From Bacteriovoracaceae bacterium (lineage in GTDB: Bacteria; Bdellovibrionota; Bacteriovoracia; Bacteriovoracales; Bacteriovoracaceae): a stretch of 53,361 nt of DNA. Shown here piece by piece: positions 7,647 to 16,080 of the stretch (position 1 is the stretch's first letter; each line of letters starts with the position of its first letter). A program made the position numbers and the translations under genes. The stretch covers positions 241,525 through 294,885 of the forward strand of contig JAHDBN010000001.1 in assembly GCA_020630335.1 (NCBI GenBank), in the 5' to 3' direction. Under the pieces are notes generated by a model that saw only the letters and a program-made list of their open reading frames with translations, had not been told where the DNA came from and searched no databases.

Positions 7647-9602
7647 TTGAGATATTTTTTTTATTCTTCATTAACTTTGATGTTAATGTCTTATTCGAAT
7701 TTTTCTCATGGAGCTATTAAGGATGATTCTTATTACAAAATCTTAATATCTAAAATTTTTAATACAAATTTAAAAAAGATCAAAAAGAATGAACTTACAG
7801 AAGTTTCAAAATATTTTAAAAAACAAAAAAATTTCAAAGACTACTCATTATGGGCAAAAAATCTTGAAGTTATAATAAAATCAAAATCATTATCTTTGAA
7901 AATAAAAAACTGCTCAGAAATAGACACTGAAATCTCTTTAAGTTTTTTAATTGATAATATTTCTAAAAAATGTGCAAATTACTTAAAGAAAAATTTAAAA
8001 GAAATCAGTCTTACCGATTCTCAAAAAGCTGTGGAGCTTTTTTTAAAATGGCCCCAAATATATCTTTTTAAAGCAGACAAGAAAGAAAAAGATTTCCTTA
8101 ATAAAATTTCAAAAACTGAACATGGCCAACATTTCAAATCAGCAATATTAGATATTTTTCTAACTGACAAAAAAACACCTTCTCCTGAATTTTCATCTAG
8201 CTTTTTAAATGATTCAAGATTTAAAAAAATGCATACCTTGCTTGGAGATAGATCAACGCAAAAAGAAAAGGAAGCATTAAGATCCTTGAAAAGAAAAATT
8301 AAACCCCTTTATGATTCTGGAGGAAGCTCTAAATTTGAATCAGTGTTTAAAAAGAAATACTCTTTAATTCCTAAAAACCTAGAAGAGAAGAAGTTTTTGC
8401 TAGATAGAAAAAACACTATAAAGGAAATGTTTAACTTACTAGCGTTTTTAGCACGAAATAAAAAAAACAAAGAATCCAGGGCCTTACTTGAAATTTTAGA
8501 TACATATACTTCTATTGAGCAAAAAAGAGCAGACGCACATTTTTATTATCTTTGGAGTTATTTACAAGATGGTGATTTAAAACAAGCTGAAAAGTATATA
8601 AAAGATAAACATATATTAGAAAACTTTGAAAAATTCCCATCTAGACTTCAATTCTGGACAGCAAAAATTCTTAAAAAATCTAAAGGAGAAGATTTTAAAA
8701 ACTCTCTTTTAGTTAAACTTATTAAATCTAATCCCATTTCTTATTATGGAAGTGTTGCTGCTTTAGAATTAAAGGAAAAAGATCAGAAATCTTACAAGGA
8801 AGTTGAGAATTTTTATCTTAAACCTTCTCTTTCTACTTACAGCCAAACTGATTATTTAAATTTCTCTACTCTTGCTTCATCTACTTTAGAAAGAGCAAAC
8901 CAGTGGTCAAAACTCAGTGCAAACACACTTTTGTTTAACGAGGTTAATGAGCTTATAGAAAAAAACGAAGGATCTTTTGATTCTTTTACCAAGTTAATAA
9001 GTTTAAAACTTCATGAAAATGGTTTATTTCTTCATACATTTAGACTCCTCTATCAAAAAATGGAAGCTAAAGAAATTAGTTATGATAAAGATTTACTTTA
9101 TGCTCTTTTCCCTAGTCCTTATAAAAAAGAAATTGAAGGGTTGACGGCAAGTATTGATTCAAAAATTATAATGTCTCTTATTAGACAAGAATCTAGTTTT
9201 AACCCATTTGCCAGATCTCCTGTTGGGGCCCTTGGTCTTATGCAGATGATGCCCTATACAGCGAAAAGATTTGATAAGAAAATTACTAAAGAAAAATTAA
9301 AAGATTATAAAACTAATTTAAAACTTGGTTTAACATATTTCATAGAACTAAATGACAGGTATAAAGGTAACCTAACTAGTATTTTAAGTGCTTACAATGC
9401 TGGCGAAAGAAGAATTGATAATTGGAGAAAAACTTATCTAATCAGCACCAATCCTTTAGTTAATATAGAGCACATTCCTTTTAATGAAACTAGGCAATAT
9501 GTGAAGTTGATTTCTAGGAATAAGTTTTTTTATAGTCTAATTGAAAAAGATCTTAAGAGTACAAGATCTCTAGCTTCTAAACCGTCTAAAAATAAAAAGT
9601 AA
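7647..9602 (+). CDS. Slt-type lytic transglycosylase
   Basis: A periplasmic soluble lytic murein transglycosylase of about 651 residues. It cleaves the MurNAc-GlcNAc bond with 1,6-anhydro product formation. The reading frame is open from 7605, but TTG at 7647 is chosen because GGAGG (7632-7636) lies ten bases upstream and a good signal peptide follows directly, ending SNFSHGA. A long alpha-helical region like the Slt70 superhelix occupies most of the protein. The C-terminal SLT domain has IMSLIRQESSF with the catalytic Glu near residue 515, then SPVGALGLMQMMP and LSAYNAGERRIDNW. The N-terminal part is very lysine-rich. The 3' end overlaps the convergent gene by 33 bases. Confidence 0.93.
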   Translation: MRYFFYSSLTLMLMSYSNFSHGAIKDDSYYKILISKIFNTNLKKIKKNELTEVSKYFKKQKNFKDYSLWAKNLEVIIKSKSLSLKIKNCSEIDTEISLSFLIDNISKKCANYLKKNLKEISLTDSQKAVELFLKWPQIYLFKADKKEKDFLNKISKTEHGQHFKSAILDIFLTDKKTPSPEFSSSFLNDSRFKKMHTLLGDRSTQKEKEALRSLKRKIKPLYDSGGSSKFESVFKKKYSLIPKNLEEKKFLLDRKNTIKEMFNLLAFLARNKKNKESRALLEILDTYTSIEQKRADAHFYYLWSYLQDGDLKQAEKYIKDKHILENFEKFPSRLQFWTAKILKKSKGEDFKNSLLVKLIKSNPISYYGSVAALELKEKDQKSYKEVENFYLKPSLSTYSQTDYLNFSTLASSTLERANQWSKLSANTLLFNEVNELIEKNEGSFDSFTKLISLKLHENGLFLHTFRLLYQKMEAKEISYDKDLLYALFPSPYKKEIEGLTASIDSKIIMSLIRQESSFNPFARSPVGALGLMQMMPYTAKRFDKKITKEKLKDYKTNLKLGLTYFIELNDRYKGNLTSILSAYNAGERRIDNWRKTYLISTNPLVNIEHIPFNETRQYVKLISRNKFFYSLIEKDLKSTRSLASKPSKNKK

Positions 9603-10514
9603 AGAAAAAGAAAGAAGAGTAAATAATATAAAAAATGGATTTAAATACCATTTTGATACTATTTGCTCAGATGAAATTTCTCTTTTCTCTTTCATCATCT
9701 TTTTTTCTCTAGGGCTTACTCTTTTATGTTCACTCTTTTTCTTAACGATATTAACACCTTGATCTTTTAAGGAAACGCTACCGATAGATCTTTTTTTCTT
9801 CTTCAATTTTTCTTTGATTTCTTTTTTTAATAAATCATAACTAGAGAGGTTAATAGCTAAACTTTTTGATTTAATTATTGATTTTTTTTCACTGAATGTT
9901 TTTTCAATTCTTTTGTAAAGAGAGTTTATTTCTTCTCTGTTTAATCTTTCAAAGATACTTTTTTCATTATTACTACCAATTTTTTTGGGTATATAATGCA
10001 TATCACCCGCTACATTGCTTAAATCTAGAGACTTAATAGAATGTGAAATTGCATCAGATAATCCTAAAATTTCTCTTGCATCTTCTGAGGATTCTAAATA
10101 ATCAAGCATTAAATCAATGCTTTTTTTATCTCCAAGATACTTTAAAGAAACAAGCGCGTTTAACTTTTCTTCTTTCGAGCTAGAGTTTTTCACTATATCT
10201 TCTAAAACATCTCTTTGTTCACCTAGCACTTCTTTATTTTTAAATTCTGAAAATATTGCATATCCATTAAGAGCATTATTTTTCGCAATTTTTTTCCCTA
10301 AAACTTCTTTTTCTGAGTAATGCGAATCAATGTTTTGATATATATCTAAAAGATTTAATCTTAATTCTTTTTTAGAAAACCTTTCATTTAAAGACTTCCA
10401 ATCAACCCCATGAATAGAAAGAAGCTTCAATCTTAATTCTTCCATTCTTTGAGGTTCTATTTGAGAATATAAAGGGCAGAAAGCAAATACTATTAAAAAT
10501 AAAAACTTTACCAC
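9570..10514 (-). CDS. secreted/membrane-anchored HEAT-like repeat protein, unknown
   Basis: A 314-residue protein starting at GTG, supported by AAGGAG six bases upstream. It has an N-terminal signal peptide (VKFLFLIVFAFCPLYSQ), then alpha-helical repeats of HEAT-like character (KLNALVSLKYLGDKKSIDLMLDYLES near 115-140). A very basic stretch follows (KKEIKEKLKKKKRS and EKKMMKEKRE), and a C-terminal transmembrane helix (FILFTLLSFSLLFIF) ends in RRFRS. This gives a periplasmic protein anchored by its C-terminus. It starts 17 bases after the metalloprotease gene, so it is probably co-transcribed and could assist or tether that protease. No named family is recognised. Its end overlaps the transglycosylase gene. 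Confidence 0.7.
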   Translation of the reverse strand: MVKFLFLIVFAFCPLYSQIEPQRMEELRLKLLSIHGVDWKSLNERFSKKELRLNLLDIYQNIDSHYSEKEVLGKKIAKNNALNGYAIFSEFKNKEVLGEQRDVLEDIVKNSSSKEEKLNALVSLKYLGDKKSIDLMLDYLESSEDAREILGLSDAISHSIKSLDLSNVAGDMHYIPKKIGSNNEKSIFERLNREEINSLYKRIEKTFSEKKSIIKSKSLAINLSSYDLLKKEIKEKLKKKKRSIGSVSLKDQGVNIVKKKSEHKRVSPREKKMMKEKREISSEQIVSKWYLNPFFILFTLLSFSLLFIFRRFRS

Positions 10515-10531
10515 CCTAAGCTCCTTGAAAA

Positions 10532-11590
10532 TTACTTAATAAACTCTTCGTGATAAACATCAAGAATATTAGAATAAGACCCTGAGTAGGCATTATCTTC
10601 CCCTGTAAACAGAGGTAAAGGTTTTGCAAATTGGAACATTAATGTTCTTGTATCAAAGTTATGTCCTTCTACAGTTCTAGCACCTTGGAAAAAAGTATCT
10701 GGAGCAACATAGATTTCAAAATCACCAAATGTTGAAGCGCTGAATGAATCCTGTAACGGAAGTTCATTATAACTCACTAAACCATTTACTAAAACTCCAT
10801 TTTTTCTTAATGTATTATCTTGTTGTCCATTTCCATCACCTGTATGAGAAGACCCAAGTCCATGTAAAAACTCATGAACTAAAACAGTTGGGTCATTTCC
10901 TTTAGCATATGCATAATCAATAACTAGCATTGATCTTTTTTCTTTATAATTATTTCTTAAACCTGTTGAATAACCAAGAACTCCTCCTGTAGCTTGCCTC
11001 ATTCCATCTACTAAACAAAGAGTGAAGTATTCAGTACTCCCATAATTACGAATCATTGATCCTGAATTCATATATTGAGAAGCAGAAATTGCAGGTTTTC
11101 TTTCTGCCACTTCAAGGCCTAATTTAAAAAACTGATGATCATTAAATTTTAAGACATTGTTTACTTTCTGAACAATTGTAGCACCTGCTTGATCAGGATT
11201 ATCATTTCCACTTGTTAGTAAAATAATTTTAACTGGTAATGTTTTTTTATTAGCATCTGAGTCATATCCTCCATAACAAATTTCTCCAGTTTCTCTTGTA
11301 CATACTCTATCTTTTGGAGGATCATTCTCATCATCTCCTGAATCCTCTCCCCCATCTTCCTCTCCAGAATCTTCTTTGCCATCGTCTTTATCAGTATCAT
11401 CCTCTTCATCATCTTTATCAGTGTCATCTTCACTATTACAATTTCCAGACTCTATTTGTAGAGCAGTACAATTTTTTGATGTTTTTACACCAGGAGCAAA
11501 TTCTCCATCATCTTCTCTAATAGAAGCAGTCTCCTTACTCCCCACACAACTCACTAAAAAAAACATCATTAATAAAACTAAATTTTTCAT
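10532..11590 (-). CDS. metzincin-like zinc metalloprotease lipoprotein
   Basis: A 352-residue lipoprotein with a lipobox ending FFLVSC (Cys15). Residues about 53-90 are an Asp/Glu/Lys-rich linker with repeated DDTDKDD units. The catalytic domain starts near residue 118 and has the extended zinc motif HEFLHGLGSSHTGD. His239, His243 and His249 are the predicted zinc ligands and Glu240 the base. TLMFQF near Met318 could be the metzincin Met-turn. The ATG follows GGGGAGAAGG. The substrate is unknown. It is upstream of the HEAT-like gene in an apparent operon, and a related protease gene lies next door, so the two may be a divergent duplication. Outer-membrane or surface location is inferred. Confidence 0.85.
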   Translation of the reverse strand: MKNLVLLMMFFLVSCVGSKETASIREDDGEFAPGVKTSKNCTALQIESGNCNSEDDTDKDDEEDDTDKDDGKEDSGEEDGGEDSGDDENDPPKDRVCTRETGEICYGGYDSDANKKTLPVKIILLTSGNDNPDQAGATIVQKVNNVLKFNDHQFFKLGLEVAERKPAISASQYMNSGSMIRNYGSTEYFTLCLVDGMRQATGGVLGYSTGLRNNYKEKRSMLVIDYAYAKGNDPTVLVHEFLHGLGSSHTGDGNGQQDNTLRKNGVLVNGLVSYNELPLQDSFSASTFGDFEIYVAPDTFFQGARTVEGHNFDTRTLMFQFAKPLPLFTGEDNAYSGSYSNILDVYHEEFIK

Positions 11591-11757
11591 AAAACCTTCT
11601 CCCCTTTAAACTTTCCCCAAAGTTAATTCTCTCTTTATGATAAGTTCTTGCGAGGTAACGAAAGCCTTTAATTGCAAATTAAACATGATTTCAATTAGTT
11701 ACAAAAATATCTTTATTGAAATCTGCAAAAAAAAGTGGTCGCTCAGATTTCTAATAT

Positions 11758-11782
11758 AAAAAAAGGGCCTCCAAGGGCCCTC
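11758..11782 (-). terminator. intrinsic terminator after the second metalloprotease gene
   Basis: On the minus strand AGGGCC/GGCCCT with a 6-base loop (CTTGGA) is followed by seven T residues. It lies about 33 bases past the stop codon of the gene that ends at 11815 and upstream of the promoter region of the next protease gene, so the two proteases are probably transcribed separately. Confidence 0.8.
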
Positions 11783-11814
11783 TTATAACTATAGATAATT
11801 TAAAAAGTTTTTTT

Positions 11815-12891
11815 CTAGATATCGTTTAAAGCATGCTTATACCAACAATCAAACGCCCAACTCATCGAATAATCATAACCAGAAGTAAAGAAACCATTAT
11901 CCGGCTGACCTCCAAATGAAGGATACATTGTATTATGATAAGAGTTCCAAGTTAAGCCTCCTGCTTGTCCTGCAGTATTTCTTCTAACAGGATCAATGAA
12001 GTAGCTAAATTGCTCACTACACCTTCTTGAATTTCTTCCACCTTGATTTAATATAGAGTTAAAAGTCTTAAGTCCTGTAGTTGGAACAGATCCTTGATAC
12101 TCATTACCTGTATGATGAATTCCAAAACTGTGAGCAAACTCATGAATTACGGGGGTAAACTTTCCTTGCTCAAATGGATACTTATACTCTGCCATAGTCA
12201 CTGAAAATGAATCACTTGGAAATACCCAAAGCCATGAAACTCCAGCACATCCACCTTGTAGATCATTAACTAAAAGCATAACCATCGAATCAGTAGAAGC
12301 ATATTTACTAGAAACACTACTTAAGAAATTACAAGAAGTGTTATGATACGTATTATCTACAACCTCTATTGCTTCTTTTAATTTAAATTGAATATGTGCG
12401 TGTCCTTGATGTCTAAACTTCTCGTTCATTTTTGCCAAAGCTAAATCTGCATCCGCATCAGGATCACTTGATAAAGTTTTAGAACTTGAATTCACGAAAA
12501 CAAATGTAATAGGCACTAACTTGCCATTATCACACTGGCCTCCTTGAGCAACATCTCCGAGGGCGTGGGTTCCTGGGTCACATCCGTCACCATTTGGATC
12601 AGGCGTTCCTCCACTAGATCCTCCCGATGAAGAACCACTAGTAGTTCCTCCTGGTTCTTCTGTTCCTGTATCACTAGTTCCACTAGACGATCCATCCGTA
12701 CCTCCTGCATCTCTACAAATTCCATGATCTTCACAAGCACTATCCGCACCACCGGTTGATGCACCACCAGTACCACCTATGACTGGATCTAAAGACTGAA
12801 AATCTTTGGCTAAAGAAGATGAAAATCTATCTCCACAACTTGATAGTTGCAGTATTAAGGCAATAAAACTTACCAAACTCACGTACCTCAT
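11815..12891 (-). CDS. metzincin-like zinc metalloprotease lipoprotein
   Basis: A 358-residue lipoprotein with lipobox QLSSC (Cys19) followed by G-D. Residues about 38-105 form a Gly/Ser/Thr-rich flexible linker containing cysteines (CEDHGIC). The protease domain carries HEFAHSFGIHHTGN, with His250, His254 and His260 as predicted zinc ligands and Glu251 as base. YHNTMYPSF near Met322 is a good Met-turn candidate. Several cysteines (187, 215, 291, 349) suggest disulphides. The ATG is preceded by a strong GAGGAGG site. Its motif HEFxHxxGxxHTG is shared with the neighbouring lipoprotease, but the linkers are entirely different (neutral here, acidic there). It is divergent from the permuted-papain lipoprotein gene. 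Confidence 0.85.
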   Translation of the reverse strand: MRYVSLVSFIALILQLSSCGDRFSSSLAKDFQSLDPVIGGTGGASTGGADSACEDHGICRDAGGTDGSSSGTSDTGTEEPGGTTSGSSSGGSSGGTPDPNGDGCDPGTHALGDVAQGGQCDNGKLVPITFVFVNSSSKTLSSDPDADADLALAKMNEKFRHQGHAHIQFKLKEAIEVVDNTYHNTSCNFLSSVSSKYASTDSMVMLLVNDLQGGCAGVSWLWVFPSDSFSVTMAEYKYPFEQGKFTPVIHEFAHSFGIHHTGNEYQGSVPTTGLKTFNSILNQGGRNSRRCSEQFSYFIDPVRRNTAGQAGGLTWNSYHNTMYPSFGGQPDNGFFTSGYDYSMSWAFDCWYKHALNDI

Positions 12892-12928
12892 TAATCCTCC
12901 TCGAGTTGGTTATCTCTATTTAGTCTAC

Positions 12929-13066
12929 TGAAAGTTTGAACTTTTATTGGTTTAATAATCAGAACTTATAAATTCCAAGAAGTTACAATGATTATTTTGG
13001 AGTAAAGTTATTTATCAAGTATTCATTTATTGCCCACAATAGTGTGCATCCGCACTCAAACTTTCA
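12929..13066. repeat. 11-bp inverted repeat in a divergent promoter region
   Basis: TGAAAGTTTGA at 12929-12939 recurs exactly in inverted orientation as TCAAACTTTCA at 13056-13066. The copies lie upstream of the metalloprotease gene (start 12891) and the permuted-papain gene (start 13149), each facing its own gene in the same orientation. Between them is a small hairpin (GTGC-ATCC-GCAC). This could be a shared regulatory site or coincidence in AT-rich DNA. Confidence 0.3.
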
Positions 13067-13148
13067 TTTTCCGAGCAAAGAACTCTTTTTTGCATTTAAT
13101 CTTTAATTTAAAAGTAACTTTTTATTAAAAAAAACCGAAAGTATAAAC

Positions 13149-14684
13149 ATGATAAAATCAATTTTTATATTTTTATTAATTTATTCTTGTTCTTTAGAAA
13201 AAAGCTTTGAAAAGAAAAAAGTCAGAATTCCATCTAGTCAATCATTTTCAACGATCACTAACATTCTCTCCACTATAAAAAAAGATACTTCTGTTGATAC
13301 TGAAAAATTATGTAAAAGCAAAACGTTAGAAGATTATTACAAACAACTATTTTCTCTAAATTCCAGTCAAATTGACTTTCTAACTCTAAGCTTAAACGAT
13401 AAAGAAAGACTTATAGATCAAAGCTTTAATCTTAGAATAAAGCTAAGATCTCATTTTGATAAAATTAACAGTAATTATAACGAGAATGCTAAATGTTATT
13501 CAGACATGAGAAATCTTTCTCGTGCTCTAAGGTATTTAGAAGATTACATAGTAGAAAACATTACGAATTCAAATCCTTTTGAAATAAAAAACTCAGAAAG
13601 GTTTAAAACACTAGAAGGAGCAAAAGGTTCTTTCTTTATTGTAAGTAACAAATTCAAGGATACCTTTAAGTCTCACAAAGACTTAAAATCAGGAGATATA
13701 ATTCTCTCTAGAGGGAAAGCATATACTTCTGCAGCTATTTCACGAATAGGCCTTGATGATGCTCAATTCAGCCACCTAAGTTTTGTATATAAAGACGAAC
13801 AAGGAAAACTTCACACTACTGAATCTCATATTGAAATTGGCAATATTGTCATGCCTATACAAGCACACCTTGATCAAAGCAATGCTCGAACTGTTGTTTT
13901 TAGGTATAAAGATTCTAAACCAGCACACTTAGCAAGTAAGTGTGTCTATGAAAAAGTTAAAAAAGAACAAGATAAAGGCAAAGTCATTGAATATGATTTT
14001 GGAATGAATTATGAGAAGAGCGATCGTATTTTCTGCTCAGAAGTTGCTCATATAGGATTTAAATGTCTCGAAGAACCCATTGATATACCACAAGTAAAAA
14101 TGAAATTTCCTAGTGGCCTTCATTCATTCTTAAGTCAAATAGGTGTTGAGGTAACTAAAGAGAACATTGTTGATAAAAAAACTTTTGGGCCCGGTGATCT
14201 TGAGTTTGACTCTAGATTCGAAATTGTTGCCGAATGGAGAAACCCTATCAATCTAAAAGATATACGGCAAAAAGATGCTATATTAAGTAAAATGTTTGAA
14301 TGGATGGAGAGAGAAAACTTTAAATTAAAACCCAAGTTTTTAACAAAAGCTAAATCAAAAGCAGGTTATTGGGCCAGAAGAAACAAAGTACTTCAAAATA
14401 AGCGAATCAACAAAACCTGGAAAAAAATCTTTAAGAAAGATCATCCTTTATACCTAGTGGATCAATTCCCTAAAAACATGACTCAAGTTCAAATGAATAC
14501 TTTTACTACTCTCGATACAGTAGCAATTCCAATGCAAGAAAGATTAGAAAAGGTTGAAAAAAGAGATGAAAAATTACTCTCATTTCAGGAAATGCTTAAT
14601 GAGTTAGATCGATACAAAATTGAAGATAAGTTTAATTTTGAAAATAAAAACACCTCTGATTGGTATGAGCTCTTCTCACCATAA
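13149..14684 (+). CDS. YiiX/YebB-like permuted papain-fold lipoprotein
   Basis: A 511-residue lipoprotein (lipobox IYSC, Cys14). The N-terminal 150 residues are helical and unassigned. From about 180 the sequence matches the circularly permuted NlpC/P60 (YiiX/YaeF, C92-type) fold: LKSGDIILSRG (179-189), FSHLSFVY with His209, TTESHIEIG with Glu225, and YDFGMNYEKSDRIFCSEVA with Cys296 as the predicted nucleophile. All three catalytic positions are present, so an active thiol hydrolase or acyltransferase is expected; the substrate could be peptides, amide bonds or lipids. About 190 basic residues follow the core with no recognised domain. An AT-only hairpin just past the stop (14683-14702) is a weak terminator candidate. 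Confidence 0.82.
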   Translation: MIKSIFIFLLIYSCSLEKSFEKKKVRIPSSQSFSTITNILSTIKKDTSVDTEKLCKSKTLEDYYKQLFSLNSSQIDFLTLSLNDKERLIDQSFNLRIKLRSHFDKINSNYNENAKCYSDMRNLSRALRYLEDYIVENITNSNPFEIKNSERFKTLEGAKGSFFIVSNKFKDTFKSHKDLKSGDIILSRGKAYTSAAISRIGLDDAQFSHLSFVYKDEQGKLHTTESHIEIGNIVMPIQAHLDQSNARTVVFRYKDSKPAHLASKCVYEKVKKEQDKGKVIEYDFGMNYEKSDRIFCSEVAHIGFKCLEEPIDIPQVKMKFPSGLHSFLSQIGVEVTKENIVDKKTFGPGDLEFDSRFEIVAEWRNPINLKDIRQKDAILSKMFEWMERENFKLKPKFLTKAKSKAGYWARRNKVLQNKRINKTWKKIFKKDHPLYLVDQFPKNMTQVQMNTFTTLDTVAIPMQERLEKVEKRDEKLLSFQEMLNELDRYKIEDKFNFENKNTSDWYELFSP

Positions 14685-14766
14685 AAATTATTAGTAATTT
14701 TTACAGTATCTATAAAAATAACAAGGCTTTTCTGCTTTATTTATAAATTTATGCTACAAGTCATTT

Positions 14767-15738
14767 GTGAAATATTTTCTTTTATTATTAATGAGTGTGC
14801 CTCTTTTCCCTGCAGAAGCAGATCATTTCTCAAAGAGATATGAAAGGATAGAAGATTCAAGAAATGTTATAAATTTTAGAATTAACAAATCGATAAAAAA
14901 AGTTCTGAATGATTTAAATATTGAAAAAAACTGTGATTTAAGCCACAAACAAGAAGTTGAATTATATAAAAAACTACAAATATATTTTGCTAACCACAAG
15001 TCCGGAAAAGTAATCCAAAGCATTTTACATCAAGATGATTTCCCAAAACTTGTCATCCCTCTAAAAAATTCTATCTATAAAAAATGGGGTAAAAGAAATG
15101 GATTTCTACTAGGAAGGAAAAAAGCTGTAAAAAGTCCTTTAGCATTAGCTCCTCTTCTCAATATCAATGGAAATATCATAGGAACTGATAAAATAGAACA
15201 TCTTTTCGGAATGGGGTTTAGATATTTTAAAGATCACTACTTAAGAGGTAAGAAAATTAAAACCGTCTTAAGCAAAGGTGTCTTAAAGGAAAAAACTGTT
15301 CTTGGTGGACACTTTTTCGCCACGGGAGTTTTTTCTTATGCTGATTTAAGTGCCAATTTTAATGGAATGAGGTTTTGGAATCACATGCTAGGTAAAAGAA
15401 AAGATTTCTTATCTCAAAATTTAGGCCCTTATATAATATGTACAAATAATAAGTGGGTCCAAAACGAAGAAGTAGACATCTCTAATTATATTGATCCATC
15501 TATGGATGAAAGTATAAACTGCTCTAAATTTGCAACAAGAGGTGGGGTAAAGAAGTTTAAAGCAAGAGTTAACAGTCTTGGTTTTTCATGTCCAATGAAC
15601 GAAAAGCTTTTAGACGAAATGCTCTCCAAATATGATCAAAAACTTTGTGCTAAAGCATCATGCTCCGAGAACCTTTCCCAATGGATCCTTAATCTTAAAG
15701 GAAATGAAAAAGTATCCTATTTCAATGAAATTAAATAG
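14767..15738 (+). CDS. exported protein of unknown function
   Basis: A 323-residue protein starting at GTG. It has a short signal peptide (KYFLLLLMSVPLFPAEA). The core includes GTDKIEHLFGMGFRYF near 139-154 and GGHFFATGVFSYADLSANF near 180-198, stretches with a conserved look and possible short amphipathic or membrane-interacting helices. Four or more cysteines lie in the C-terminal half. I do not recognise the family. It follows the permuted-papain gene on the same strand after 82 bases and overlaps the start of the DUF2256-DUF3253 gene. The ribosome site is weak, so the start is uncertain. Confidence 0.6.
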   Translation: MKYFLLLLMSVPLFPAEADHFSKRYERIEDSRNVINFRINKSIKKVLNDLNIEKNCDLSHKQEVELYKKLQIYFANHKSGKVIQSILHQDDFPKLVIPLKNSIYKKWGKRNGFLLGRKKAVKSPLALAPLLNINGNIIGTDKIEHLFGMGFRYFKDHYLRGKKIKTVLSKGVLKEKTVLGGHFFATGVFSYADLSANFNGMRFWNHMLGKRKDFLSQNLGPYIICTNNKWVQNEEVDISNYIDPSMDESINCSKFATRGGVKKFKARVNSLGFSCPMNEKLLDEMLSKYDQKLCAKASCSENLSQWILNLKGNEKVSYFNEIK

Positions 15739-16080
15739 ACATTGTTGCTCTTGTGGAAGACCTTTTGGTGATCTGAAAAAACTAAAAAGTAATCCTTTAA
15801 TGAAATATTGCCAAAACTCTGCAGAAGAGAAAAACTTGAAGCTAAAAGCAAAACACTTGAATTATATATCTTAAACAAACTACATCAAATACAATCTAAT
15901 ATATGCCCCTCACAGATAAGTCGTGACTTTTATCAAGACGACTGGAGGAAATATCACCAACTAACCGTTAAAGCTTGCCGAAGGCTCTATTTAGCTCAAG
16001 AAATTGTTATAACTCAAAAGAAAGTAATAATTAAAAACTTAAACTTTCGAGGGCCTTTTAGAATTAGTGTGAAAAAATAA
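15725..16080 (+). pseudogene. DUF2256-DUF3253 protein gene, split by a one-base frameshift
   Basis: Two reading frames together make one recognisable protein. The first (ATG at 15725) has a DUF2256-type zinc-ribbon start, CCSCGRPF then KYCQ. The second frame continues with LCRREK, completing the KYCxxxCRR pattern, and then gives a full DUF3253 domain: NICPSQISRDFYQDDWRKYHQL, VKACRRLYLAQEIV and FRGPFRI. The frames join if one A is added to the AAAA run at 15813-15816, restoring 118 residues. No slippery heptamer is visible, so this is a sequencing error or a real frameshift. Without repair, the first frame stops at 15874 without DUF3253. The start overlaps the upstream gene by 14 bases, and the 3' end overlaps the convergent RND gene by 42 bases. 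Confidence 0.8.

Noticed and set aside
11400-11435. Acidic repeat DDTDKDD as an RTX-type calcium-binding array
   Set aside because: RTX repeats need the nonapeptide GGxGxDxUx; here glycines are lacking and the unit is a simple charged linker.
11215-11520. Open frames on both strands across the acidic linker of the metalloprotease
   Set aside because: They arise from the repetitive GAT/GAA codon pattern in other frames; no start signal or protein-like composition supports them.
12592-12782. Gly/Ser/Thr-rich linker of the second metalloprotease as a collagen-like repeat
   Set aside because: There is no Gly-X-Y periodicity; it reads as a flexible spacer.
13056-13080. FliA (sigma-28)-like promoter TCAAA...CCGAGCAA before the permuted-papain gene
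   Set aside because: The spacing between the two parts is about nine bases, not the 15 expected, and the -10 part does not match GCCGATAA.
15808-15820. Programmed frameshift in the DUF2256-DUF3253 gene
   Set aside because: The bases C CAA AAC do not form an X XXY YYZ slippery heptamer and there is no obvious downstream stem-loop, so a sequencing or genuine deletion event is more likely.
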